Positions 17,501-24,662 of a stretch of 64,000 nt of DNA are shown piece by piece (positions within the stretch are counted from its first letter, which is position 1; the number at the start of each line of letters is the position of its first letter). The notes beneath the pieces were generated by a model, which did not search any database, was not told the origin of the DNA, and saw only the letters and a program-made list of their open reading frames with translations. The stretch lies in the NCBI GenBank assembly GCA_934643825.1, contig CAKUCW010000010.1:3656-67655 (forward strand), read 5' to 3'. Source of the stretch: an uncultured Clostridia bacterium. Lineage in GTDB: Bacteria; Bacillota; Clostridia; Christensenellales; Aristaeellaceae. A program made the position numbers and the translations under genes.

Positions 17501-18462
17501 CCCAGCAGCCCCAGCACCAGCATATACGCCGGCGGGTAATCGCAGAAATAGCCTTCCTGATAGAAATTTCCCGCGCCGCCGGATGCCATTCTGCCCGCCC
17601 ATGCGCCAAAGCAGCCCATGTCCACACCGTATCCCTCAACCGTAAAGGCGAGGACGGCGCGGAGGACAAACGCGGCAGCCAGCGTCAGGATCAAGCCGAT
17701 GCCGGCGCGGCGGTCATTCATGTTCGCCCCATTCAGACCGCGCACCAGAAGAAGCACAATCGCCAGATAGAGCGCCGCCGATATGCCCAGCAGCGGAATG
17801 CTCCGCTCCTTCATCGATGTCGGCGCGGTGTTCTCCGGCTTTTTGCTCGGCGCGGGCGTAGACAGGTCAAGCACCGTTTCGCCGACGGGCACCGTTTCCA
17901 CCTGCTCCAGCGCGACGTCGGTAAACCAGGCCTTGCCGCTGTTCTCCGAGCCGTATCCGCCCAGACGCGCCATGACTGTCACCTCGCGCTGTCCCTTGCC
18001 GGTTCGCGCATAGAGCGTCAGCGTTTCCCATTGCCCCGCCGTGTCGTGAAGGTCGGCGCTGGTTCCGTATATGCCGGAGAAGGACACGTTCGCGCCCTTA
18101 TGATCCTCGCCGCAGTTTTCAGCCATCACGCGTGCGGTCAGCCTGTATGTCGCGTTCTCGCGGACGGAAACCGTCTGCTCAAACCGCGCATCGTTGGATG
18201 CGGCGTTTTCGACCAGCGCGGCGGTTGTCCCGTCCGCCATGGTCACCGCCTCCAGATACGATGCGCCCGCGCTCGTCACCCACATGCCGGTTGACCAGCC
18301 GTCGGGCATGCCGTCCGTCACCGCGGAAAAATCGCCGTTGACGAGCAGGTTGCCCGCCTGCGGCGCTTCGTCCTTTCCGCCTCGGGTCAGCGCAAACACA
18401 GCCGCTGCAACCACGAGCAGCAGCACAGCCAACATGCCGACTGTTTTCTGACGTTTATTCAT
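14536..18462 (-). CDS. Double GT-C glycosyltransferase with N-terminal carbohydrate-binding-like domain (PMT family)
   Basis: 1308 aa membrane protein. A signal-anchor (residues 5-25) is followed by an extracellular jelly-roll-like domain (about 35-200: NLLVNGDFSAV, GWSTGMWV, WFTDVALEQV). Next comes a first polytopic GT-C-like module (about 230-680, with VDMGCFGAWAGRM and FCDYPPAY). After a second beta domain (about 750-860), a C-terminal PMT/ArnT-like module has the acidic first-loop motif FDEIYHARTGYEH, HPPLGK and TRIATIDSFPVLF. Such enzymes move a sugar from a polyprenyl-phosphate donor to proteins or polymers outside the membrane. Start ATG 18462 with GGAGG upstream. It follows yraN by 16 bases. 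Most PMT proteins are about half this length, so this is a fusion of two GT-C units; both or only one may be catalytic. Confidence 0.8.
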   Translation of the reverse strand: MNKRQKTVGMLAVLLLVVAAAVFALTRGGKDEAPQAGNLLVNGDFSAVTDGMPDGWSTGMWVTSAGASYLEAVTMADGTTAALVENAASNDARFEQTVSVRENATYRLTARVMAENCGEDHKGANVSFSGIYGTSADLHDTAGQWETLTLYARTGKGQREVTVMARLGGYGSENSGKAWFTDVALEQVETVPVGETVLDLSTPAPSKKPENTAPTSMKERSIPLLGISAALYLAIVLLLVRGLNGANMNDRRAGIGLILTLAAAFVLRAVLAFTVEGYGVDMGCFGAWAGRMASGGAGNFYQEGYFCDYPPAYMLVLGLLGVIGNLLGMSTGSLGFQALMKMVPIACDLALAAVCYAAAKKKFGNGVSLAVAAMLALNPAFIVTGSCWGQIDSVLALLLVLMLLNAREGQWTIAIPIFALAVLAKPQAGLLVPLGVAALMKEAKLGEHRGKSIVLGLLGGVAVTLAIVLPFAWGENIVTWLVDKYAATLSGYPHATLSTGNLMFLLGGNWVDESTALIGGVTYGQLGMVLMVLSFAAGIAVYLLGQGRSRLFLASAMTMQLIFVLTTKMHERYILPALALLFFAFVETGDLRLLISAAAASAASAVNIGVVLAYDYLIAPNTWLGYVLGVVQLACAALTVYTAVRLTMGAPALTLPQRRRTDAAEGQAEEALCAAETRMRDELLHEKDYRLHLRPRDFVLMGAMTLVYAAVAFYHLGTGKAPQTGYVSTAEGESVVIDLGSVHENFHVYYYGGISDTQFSFAASDGGVDYSAETDAFFDRGECFKWLALRAPTYDASDVVAGASGSMTALSGRYLRVTFKDAGSALWEVAAVDENGQVIQPVSVTVSGALEGRGSDPNTLIDEQDTVPQKPTYENSMYFDEIYHARTGYEHAHNLYTYETTHPPLGKVFMSWCIDLMGMTPFAWRFAGTLTGILMIPAIYLLAMQLMKRTRWAALSALLLTADCMHFTQTRIATIDSFPVLFMMVMFLFMARWMQMSFYHQKLSRTFIPLGLSGVFMGLAISSKWIGCYGAVGLAVLFFSRFIALYKQSRYAQKHREEDPAFAHAADSFVQKGALTIAACIVFFVLVPVTIYVMSYIPYLSAYGEVKLNAKMLERVWNAQVMMFEYHKNLVATHYFSSPWYEWPLIIKPMWYYSAAFPEAGKASTIMAFGNPAVWWTGLLGILFVLGYSFYRNALPMLRVVPGRDDAYDRAMPVIAVGFLSAYLPWVLVSRLTFIYHYFASVPFIILATVQALRYLERRKPKLSHALAAVLGVAAVVLFIAFYPYASGMEVSRDWLAKMNWFKNWMWY

Positions 18463-18478
18463 CCATTGAACCTCCGGG

Positions 18479-18838
18479 TCAAAACAGTGGTCCCTGATAG
18501 GGAAAAGCATCCTTGATATGCGTGAGCCGCGTTCCCTGAATCTCGATGACGTCAAACCGCGCCTGCCTGTTCATCAGACCGTTTTTCATCATATAGGCGA
18601 CCGCGCCTTTGCATATTCTCTTTTGTTTGGCTGGCGTTACGGCTTCGCGTCCATACGCGCCGCCCTTTCTCACCTTGACCTCGACAAAGACGACCACCCC
18701 GCCATCGAGGGCAATCAGGTCGATCTCCGCGCCGGGGAACACCGCGTTACGCGCAAGGATTTCATACCCCTGCTCGACGAGATACTGCTCCGTATGCACT
18801 TCGCCGAGCTTACCGACCGCATGCGAATCCATATTCAC
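18479..18838 (-). CDS. yraN: YraN-family (UPF0102) endonuclease-like protein
   Basis: 119 aa. Conserved family blocks: GKLGEVHTEQYLVEQGYEIL, PGAEIDLIALDGGVVVFVEVK (the restriction-endonuclease-like D-ExK core), and RARFDVIEI-type C-terminus. Start at ATG 18838 overlaps the rnhB stop by four bases (ATGA); a second ATG two codons on is possible. The rnhB-yraN order is common in Bacillota. The biological role is unproven. Confidence 0.88.
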   Translation of the reverse strand: MNMDSHAVGKLGEVHTEQYLVEQGYEILARNAVFPGAEIDLIALDGGVVVFVEVKVRKGGAYGREAVTPAKQKRICKGAVAYMMKNGLMNRQARFDVIEIQGTRLTHIKDAFPYQGPLF

Positions 18839-19452
18839 CCCACAAAATGCCCGATGAACGAGCGGCGATGGATCGGCGTCGGGCCGTATTTTTTCAGCGC
18901 GGCGATATGCTCCGCCGTGCCGTAGCCCTTGTTTTTGGCAAATCCATATTCCGGATACTGCGCGTCAAGCTCCCGCATGATGCGGTCTCGCGTCACCTTC
19001 GCCAAAATGGAAGCCGCCGCAATCGAGTAGCAGAGCGCGTCGCCGTGTACCAGACCGCGCACCTCGCCCTTGACGTTCAGCCTGTCGATGGCATCGACCA
19101 AAAACAGGTCGCACGGCGCATCCTTCGCCGCCAGTGCCATCGCGTTCTTCGTCGCGTTCAGGATGTTGACCCGGTCGATCTCCTCCGGAGAGGCGAGGAT
19201 GACCTGCGCATAAATCGCCGTTTCCCGGATCTTGTCATACAGTTCCTCGCGCCGCTTTTCGGTCAGCTTCTTGCTGTCATCCACATAGAGCAGCAGCGGT
19301 TCCGGCGGCATGACCACGCAGGCGGCGGCAACCGGTCCGCAGAGCGGCCCGCGCCCCGCCTCATCCAGTCCCGCGAACATCCTGCCCGTCTGCCAGATTT
19401 CCTTATCCGTCTGGGTGATTTCCTCAAGCCGCGCATTCCAGTCTTTTTTCAT
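18835..19452 (-). CDS. rnhB: Ribonuclease HII
   Basis: 205 aa, full length. AGLDEAGRGPLCGPV carries the first catalytic Asp-Glu pair, DSKKLTEKRRE follows, FLVDAID holds another Asp, and SIAAASILAKVTRD the last. It removes ribonucleotides from DNA and RNA primers. It belongs to the rplS-rbgA-rnhB-yraN block. The gap to rbgA (180 bases) is filled by repeat element B, inserted in the opposite orientation. Confidence 0.95.
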   Translation of the reverse strand: MKKDWNARLEEITQTDKEIWQTGRMFAGLDEAGRGPLCGPVAAACVVMPPEPLLLYVDDSKKLTEKRREELYDKIRETAIYAQVILASPEEIDRVNILNATKNAMALAAKDAPCDLFLVDAIDRLNVKGEVRGLVHGDALCYSIAAASILAKVTRDRIMRELDAQYPEYGFAKNKGYGTAEHIAALKKYGPTPIHRRSFIGHFVG

Positions 19453-19485
19453 ACAGCTATCTTTCCCGGGCTTTCGCCCAATCCC

Positions 19486-19645
19486 ACCGAGGGCTTATTC
19501 CTCGGTTCAGCTTGTTGACATAAGCAAACTTAGCTCGAATAGCAAAATCGTGAAATTCAGCTATTCTTTCATTTGCGGAAAGGGCTATTCTCTCCTCAAG
19601 GGGAGAATAGCTTTTTGTCTGCAACCGAGGGCTTATTCCTCGGTT
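19486..19645 (+). repeat. Repeat element B, copy 1, with flanking 22-bp direct repeats
   Basis: A 116-base core (19508-19623) is flanked by identical 22-base copies (19486-19507 and 19624-19645) of a hairpin CCGAGG...CCTCGG; the right copy holds the rbgA stop codon. The core starts CAGCTTGTTGACATAAGC and has a first hairpin GAATAGC...GCTATTC. A second, terminator-like hairpin, GCTATTCTC...GAGAATAGC followed by TTTTT, comes after it. Copy 2 (minus strand, 30988-31105) is about 90 percent identical by eye. It lies antisense to the surrounding operon. Confidence 0.75.
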
Positions 19646-20562
19646 TCTTTCTTGATCTCGCGCTTTTCTTCCGCCTTTTTCTTGGGCGGCTGCGGCGCTT
19701 TTTGCAGCGTAATGCGTCCGAGCTTGCCCGCCCGGAACTCATCCAAAATGACGGATGCGCCGCGATCGGTATCGCATACCCCGCCGGGAAGCAGCCATCC
19801 GCGCCCGCGGCAGGCTTCCTCCAGCAGCGGAACGCCGCGCAGGGTGTTATCTTTGAGCTTAAAGCGCGTCGTCAGCGCGTCGGTATGTTCTTCCATCAGG
19901 TTTTCCATCAGGCGGATGGCAAGCATCTGCTGATCCATGATGTTATCGTTGATGGTTCCGACAAACGCCAGTGCGCGGGCATCCTGCTGGTCGCTGAGGT
20001 TGGGCCAGAGCAGACCGGGCGTATCGAGCAATTCCAGATACGGCGTGATGCGCACCCACTGATTGCTGCGGGTCACGCCGGGGCGGTCGCCCGTGCGGGC
20101 GATGGATGCGCCGTTGATGCGGTTGGTGAACGTGGATTTACCGACATTCGGCACGCCGACGATCATCACGCGGACGGTCTTTTTGACGCCGCGTGCAGCC
20201 ATTTTGGCAACGGCTTCGGCGCTGGCTTTCTCGATTCGCGCAATGATATCCTTCGCCTTGCCGCGGATGCTGTCAAAGCTCATGCAGTCAATGCCCTGTG
20301 CGCGGAAATAGGCAAGCCACGCACGGGTCTGGTTTTCCTGCGCCAAGTCCGCCTTGCCCAGCACGAGCAGGCGGCGTTTGCCCTTGATGAGCGCATCCAG
20401 ATCCGGATTTCGGCTGGCTCTGGGGATTCGCGCATCGCAAAGCTCAACGACGACATCCACTCGGCTGAGCTGATCGGCGAGCGCACGTTTTGCCCTTGCC
20501 ATATGTCCGGGATACCAGTTGATTTTTTTCTCGTCAGCGCGGAGCATCATCTCTTCGTTCAT
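19633..20562 (-). CDS. rbgA: Ribosome biogenesis GTPase RbgA (YlqF)
   Basis: 309 aa circularly permuted GTPase. Order of motifs: WYPGHMARAKR, DARIP, a G4-like VLGKADLAQ, then G1 GVPNVGKST, G2 GDRPGVTRS and G3 DTPGLLWP. It matures the 50S subunit. The G4 motif reads GKAD where the family has NKAD, an unusual change at the guanine-reading residue. The C-terminus is extended and Lys/Glu-rich (KKKAEEKREIKKETEE). ATG at 20562 has AGGAGG, directly preceded by stem-loop repeat A. Next to rplS as in many Bacillota. Confidence 0.93.
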   Translation of the reverse strand: MNEEMMLRADEKKINWYPGHMARAKRALADQLSRVDVVVELCDARIPRASRNPDLDALIKGKRRLLVLGKADLAQENQTRAWLAYFRAQGIDCMSFDSIRGKAKDIIARIEKASAEAVAKMAARGVKKTVRVMIVGVPNVGKSTFTNRINGASIARTGDRPGVTRSNQWVRITPYLELLDTPGLLWPNLSDQQDARALAFVGTINDNIMDQQMLAIRLMENLMEEHTDALTTRFKLKDNTLRGVPLLEEACRGRGWLLPGGVCDTDRGASVILDEFRAGKLGRITLQKAPQPPKKKAEEKREIKKETEE

Positions 20563-20572
20563 GGAACCTCCT

Positions 20573-20616
20573 CTTGGGGCTCTGCCCCAAATCCCGGCAG
20601 GGAGACCGTTCCCTGC
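20573..20616 (-). repeat. Stem-loop repeat A, copy 3 (upstream of rbgA)
   Basis: Read on the minus strand: CAGGGAACGGTCTCCCTG, then TTTGGGGCAGAGCCCCAAG, which ends one base before the AGGAGG of rbgA. Same order and orientation relative to its gene as the other copies. Confidence 0.7.
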
Positions 20617-20667
20617 GTGTTATTCGCTTCGCGCCAGATCACATAAACAGCGCGTTTTTTCAAAATA

Positions 20668-20702
20668 CAAAAAGACCGTCGGACATAACGCCCGGCGGTC
20701 TT
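20668..20702 (-). terminator. Intrinsic terminator after rplS
   Basis: On the minus strand, AGACCGCCGGGCG...TCCGACGGTCT is followed by TTTTTG. It separates rplS from rbgA, though read-through is possible. Confidence 0.8.
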
Positions 20703-20712
20703 AACAGCACAA

Positions 20713-21054
20713 TTACATCTCCTTAATCTTGGCGGCCTTGCCGGACAGATTACGCAGATAGTACAGCTTCGCACGACGGACCTTGCCGCGGCGGAGCACC
20801 GTAATCTTATCAAGACGCGGGGAATGCAGCGGGAAAGTACGCTCCACGCCGATGCCGTAAGAAACACGGCGGAGGGTGAAGGTCTCACGGATGCTGCCGT
20901 TGCGCTTCGCAATGCAGACGCCCTCGAACGCCTGAAGACGCTCGCGTCCGCCCTCAACAACCTTCACCATAACACGCAGGGTATCGCCCACGTTGAACTT
21001 GGGAAGATCTTTCTTGAGCTGCTCGCTCTCGATCGCACGGATGATTTCGCTCAT
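20713..21054 (-). CDS. rplS: 50S ribosomal protein L19
   Basis: 113 aa, the standard length. It has the L19 hallmarks FNVGDTLRVMVKVVEGGRERLQAFEGVCIAKRNG, ETFTLRRVSYGIGVERTFPLHSP and RRGKVRRAKLYYLR. ATG at 21054 with AAAGGAG upstream. Located at the 30S-50S interface side of the large subunit. A promoter is seen at 21136-21165. Confidence 0.97.
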   Translation of the reverse strand: MSEIIRAIESEQLKKDLPKFNVGDTLRVMVKVVEGGRERLQAFEGVCIAKRNGSIRETFTLRRVSYGIGVERTFPLHSPRLDKITVLRRGKVRRAKLYYLRNLSGKAAKIKEM

Positions 21055-21135
21055 GAGTGTTTTCTCCTTTCATCATAGGCGTTCATGCGTGACGCGACTT
21101 TGTCAGCAGCGGAGCGCCCGTTTCATACAAAGGAG

Positions 21136-21165
21136 ATTATAACACGGTCAGTGCCCTATATGCAA
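21136..21165 (-). promoter_or_regulatory. rplS promoter
   Basis: Minus-strand TTGCAT (21160-21165), 18-base spacer, TATAAT (21136-21141). It gives a leader of roughly 75 bases before the rplS start codon. Confidence 0.65.
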
Positions 21166-21218
21166 GAGAAATTTTCGGTTTTTCCGAAAAAAACGTGCGG
21201 AATTCGCATCGAATGCGC

Positions 21219-22391
21219 CTAGTTCATCGCGTCCAGCGCCGCCTGCGCAAGCCGAAGCGCCTCAGCGGGCGAATTCCTTCCTGCCAGCACCTCCTGCACG
21301 ATGCCGCACATCATTCTGCGCAGGGTTGTGCCGACCTCGCTCGTATCCTGAAGCGGCAGCCAGACCGCGTCATCCTGCCTGATGCTTCCACCATCCAGCA
21401 CGCTCTGTGCCCGCTCATCCGTGCGCCAAAAGGCGACTGCTTTTTCTGCCATCGCATGCGCCTCTCCTTCCAGCCCGACCGGAATACATGCGCCCGTCAG
21501 TTCAAACGAGCGTATCGTAAACCCTGTCGCCGTCGGATAGGGTACGGTCATCAGCTCGATGCCGTTTTCCCTGAGCTGTCGGGCGCAGCGCTGTTCGTCC
21601 TCCTGTGTCCAGTCGATAAACAGCGCCGTCTTTCCGCTCAGAAAATGATCCAGTGCCTCCTGTCTGCTTTCCACCTGCACGATCATCCCGCTTTTCACGC
21701 GTTCACGAAGCCATTCCAGCCCCGCACGCACATTCACATGTTCGATCTGGCTATGCCGTCCGTCCTCGGTGAGCATCGTTCCGCCATAAATCGCTTGTAT
21801 GAGCGCTTCCAGTGCCGCGCAGTTTTCCGGGCTCGGTTTCCATATTTCCACAGCGGGGGCTTTTGCCAGCTCAAACTCCTCCAGCAGCTGATCGAACTCC
21901 ATCGGATACCAGACCGGATGATCCACAACCGAGGTCAGATACCCCAAGCGTCGGCGTTCCAGCATTCGCCGATTGACCGCAATCTGCCGTTGTGTTGCCG
22001 TCAGCGGCGCCATATACAGCCTGCCATCCTCCGTGCATGCCGAAATCACCTGACTGTTGACCGCCGCCATATCGCCGGCGCAGGCGTCCAACGCTTCAAA
22101 CACGCCCTCTTTCGCCCAGCCATAAGCTTCCCCCGGTGCGCAGATGACGATTTCCGGCAAATCATCGGCAAGAATCAGTTCCCGCAGGCTTCTGCCTGTA
22201 TCTGCCTGCATCTCGGACTGCCATTCAGCCTGCGGGAACTCACGGCGCGTCAATTCCATGAGCATGCGGCTTTGTCCGCGTTCCATGGCTCTTTCCGTAA
22301 AGAACACATTCATCGTCGTCTGCGCTGCCGCGTTCGCGCTCATCATTCCTACGCCCATCAGCAGCAAAAGCGCCGCCAAACCTCTTTTCAC
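21219..22391 (-). CDS. Orphan secreted extracellular solute-binding-like protein
   Basis: 390 aa with a signal peptide (VKRGLAALLLLMGVGMMSANA, cleavage near residue 24). The body resembles family-1 carbohydrate-type binding proteins: LADDLPEIVICAPGEAYGWAKEGVFEALD, LYMAPLTATQRQIAVNRRML, and a SGKTALFIDWTQEDE region. No transporter genes lie beside it, and there is no lipobox Cys. Start taken as GTG 22391, eight bases after GGGGGAGGG; an ATG at 22415 would put the ribosome site inside the gene. It may work with a remote permease or as a sensor or morphology factor. Family assignment is by eye. Confidence 0.55.
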   Translation of the reverse strand: MKRGLAALLLLMGVGMMSANAAAQTTMNVFFTERAMERGQSRMLMELTRREFPQAEWQSEMQADTGRSLRELILADDLPEIVICAPGEAYGWAKEGVFEALDACAGDMAAVNSQVISACTEDGRLYMAPLTATQRQIAVNRRMLERRRLGYLTSVVDHPVWYPMEFDQLLEEFELAKAPAVEIWKPSPENCAALEALIQAIYGGTMLTEDGRHSQIEHVNVRAGLEWLRERVKSGMIVQVESRQEALDHFLSGKTALFIDWTQEDEQRCARQLRENGIELMTVPYPTATGFTIRSFELTGACIPVGLEGEAHAMAEKAVAFWRTDERAQSVLDGGSIRQDDAVWLPLQDTSEVGTTLRRMMCGIVQEVLAGRNSPAEALRLAQAALDAMN

Positions 22392-22452
22392 AAGCGTCCC
22401 TCCCCCTGTCCTCATGCTTCATATATACACAGGGGCAGAAAAAAACATGCTT

Positions 22453-22672
22453 CCAGCGGACTGAGTCCGCCTTCACTTCCGCCGAAGTCTGCATAATTTT
22501 CAAGTTCCGCGCACGCGGGCAATCTTTATGCTGTTTTCCACGCTTCAAAAGCGGCTGAGTCCGCCTTCACTTCCGCCGAAGTCTGCAAAACTTTAAAGTT
22601 CCGCGCACGCGGGCAATCTTTATGCTGTTTTCCACGCTTCAAAAGCGGACTGAGTCTGCCTTCATTTTCATC
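22453..22672. repeat. 94-bp tandem repeat (about 2.3 copies)
   Basis: The unit CTGAGTCCGCCTTCACTTCC...CGCACGCGGGCAATCTTTAT starts at 22461, 22555 and 22650; the third copy breaks off. Related single copies or fragments sit at 25785, 30911, 36809-36900, 39149 and 54842. Together with the terminator at 22685-22714 it fills the 339-base gap 22392-22730; no gene is seen there. Confidence 0.8.
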
Positions 22673-22684
22673 AAAACCCGCAAA

Positions 22685-22714
22685 CAAAAGAACGGCGACG
22701 CTTTCGCGCCGCCG
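22685..22714 (-). terminator. Terminator after the first flavin reductase gene
   Basis: Minus strand: CGGCGGCGC-GAAA-GCGTCGCCG followed by TTCTTTTG. A very stable GNRA-type loop hairpin, 17 bases after the stop codon. Confidence 0.8.
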
Positions 22715-22730
22715 CTTGTGTGAGATTCAA

Positions 22731-24611
22731 TTACTCAGCGGGGATGAAGTCCGGCAGTTCGCCAGTGGAGACGACGATACCGGAGATGTAGCCGAAGCCG
22801 CAAGCATCAGCATCCGCGTTGGAGCCCAGACGGTTGGTGCCATGCACGCCGCCGGTGACTTCGCCAGCCGCGTAGAGACCCGCGATCGGCTGACCGTAGA
22901 TGTCGATAACCTGAGTCATGGTGTCGATGACCAGACCGCCCATCGTGTGGTGCACGGACGGGAACTGCGGCAGAGCGTAGTACGGGCCTTCCTCGATCTT
23001 AACCATGGTAGAAGCCATGACCTTGCCGAAGTCGAGATCCACGCCATTGTCGATGTAGCCATTGTGCTTCTCGATGGTCGCCTTCAGGTTCTCGCCGGTG
23101 ACGGTCGGATGCAGACCCTTCACTTCGAAGCCGTTGATCTTCTCAGCCAGCTCGTCGAGGGTATCCGCCTTCAGGATACGGCCGTCAGCGATGCCCGCTT
23201 CGATTTCTTCCGGACGGACATAGCCAGCAACGACCGGCTCGGTGAAGATCGCGTAGGTGGAAACGAAACCAGTGTTGACAGCAGCGTTCGCGCAAACGTC
23301 GCGGCGGTCGCCCTCGTTGACGTAACGGTTGCCGTTGTAGTCAACATAGATGACGCCGTAGGACGGACCGGTGAACGGCCATACCGCGTACTTATCCAGG
23401 ACGCCGGTGTTCGGGTCAGCCCACGGATAACGCTGGATGTTGCTCATCTGAGTGGTGTTCGCGCCGATCGCCTGCGCAAGGTAGATGCCTTCGCCGGTGG
23501 ATGCCGCTTTGATGTTGGTGGTCGGCAGATCCGCGGTCAGGTACGGAACCTGCGTCTCGCGCATTTCAACGTTGGAGGAGAAGCCGCCGGTCGCCAGGAT
23601 GACGCCCTTCTTGGCTTCGATGGTCTTGTAGCCGTCAGCGGTCGCAACGCGGATACCGACAACGCGGTTCGCTTCGTCGCGGGTGCGGTAGATTTCAACC
23701 ATCTTGGTCTCCAGCTCGACGTTCGCGCTGGTTTCCTTCAGCATCTTGAGCTGCAGGTTGGTGATGTCGGAACCGACCTGATTCTCGGTGACGTAGGTAC
23801 GATAGCCATAGTGTCCGCCCGGACGAGCCAGGGTATCGCGAATTTCGAGGCCGTTGTCCAGCAGCAGATCGAAGTAAACCGGGGAAGCGTAAACCATCTC
23901 GCGCACCAGCGCTGGGTTGCTCATGTTGTCGCCGCCCTTGATGGTATCTTCAATGTGCTTCTCAGCGGTGTCCGGCTCAAGGCCCAGCTTCTCCTGAAGC
24001 TCAGCCGCACGCTTGGAGGTGTAAGAAGCATACTGACCGCCGTTGATGGCGCTATTGCCGCCGGTGGTGGAGAGCTTCTCAACCAGAACGACGGTGCTGC
24101 CAGCCTTCTCCGCGGAGTAAGCCGCCGCGAGACCCGCGAAGCCGCCGCCGACGACGACGACGTCATAGCTCTCGTCCCACTGCTCCGGAATTTCGGTGGA
24201 GCCCATGGTCGGGAAGTAATCCGGCGCGACGACTTCCTTCGCCTCTACCGGCTTCTTGAAATCTTCAACATTGGCGCCCGCCTCGACCAGAGCAGCCTCA
24301 ACAGCCTTGAGGATACCCTCGGAGGTACGGGTCGCGCCGCTGACGGTATCAACCGCCAGGGACTGCGCTTCCAGAATCGCGGCAGGCATCTTTTCCAGTG
24401 CCGGCCAGCCCGGAGCGGTCTCGTTGTAAGCGGTAACCTTGATGTCCTCGATCTTGCTCTCAGACAGGGTTACGTCCACCGTCAGGCCGTCATACATGCC
24501 GCGGGTGACTTCCGTGTAGGTGCCGGGCTTCATGCCTTCAGCCATCACGGTCGTGAAGCTGGAAGCCAGCAGGCAGACGCTCGCCACGGAGGCGATCCAT
24601 TTCTTGTTCAT
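22731..24611 (-). CDS. Secreted flavinylated FAD-dependent reductase (fumarate/urocanate reductase-like), HTMGG type
   Basis: 626 aa. A signal peptide (residues 1-25) is followed by an FMN-binding domain whose covalent-FMN motif is SGATRTS near residue 90 (target of ApbE-type flavin transferase). The flavocytochrome-c-like FAD domain follows: VVVVGGGFAGLAAAYSAEKAG, the NSAINGGQYASY region, and the active-site block SVHHTMGGL with AAGEVTGGVHGTNRLG. Such proteins pass electrons from a membrane flavin chain to an external acceptor. Start ATG 24611 with AAAGGAG. No heme motif is present. The acceptor is unknown. A LysR gene lies just upstream and a second, divergent-type reductase beyond it. Confidence 0.85.
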   Translation of the reverse strand: MNKKWIASVASVCLLASSFTTVMAEGMKPGTYTEVTRGMYDGLTVDVTLSESKIEDIKVTAYNETAPGWPALEKMPAAILEAQSLAVDTVSGATRTSEGILKAVEAALVEAGANVEDFKKPVEAKEVVAPDYFPTMGSTEIPEQWDESYDVVVVGGGFAGLAAAYSAEKAGSTVVLVEKLSTTGGNSAINGGQYASYTSKRAAELQEKLGLEPDTAEKHIEDTIKGGDNMSNPALVREMVYASPVYFDLLLDNGLEIRDTLARPGGHYGYRTYVTENQVGSDITNLQLKMLKETSANVELETKMVEIYRTRDEANRVVGIRVATADGYKTIEAKKGVILATGGFSSNVEMRETQVPYLTADLPTTNIKAASTGEGIYLAQAIGANTTQMSNIQRYPWADPNTGVLDKYAVWPFTGPSYGVIYVDYNGNRYVNEGDRRDVCANAAVNTGFVSTYAIFTEPVVAGYVRPEEIEAGIADGRILKADTLDELAEKINGFEVKGLHPTVTGENLKATIEKHNGYIDNGVDLDFGKVMASTMVKIEEGPYYALPQFPSVHHTMGGLVIDTMTQVIDIYGQPIAGLYAAGEVTGGVHGTNRLGSNADADACGFGYISGIVVSTGELPDFIPAE

Positions 24612-24662
24612 TCTTTTTCTTCTCCTTTCCGATGTAAGCACGTTCGGAATCTCCTGACATCA

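Noticed and set aside
21055..21140. L19 autoregulatory leader RNA
   Set aside because: The leader is of suitable length, but I could not see the conserved L19-leader stem, so I do not call it.
22453..22672. Possible small CRISPR array
   Set aside because: Units are 94 bases and repeat end to end without unique spacers, and no cas genes are near.
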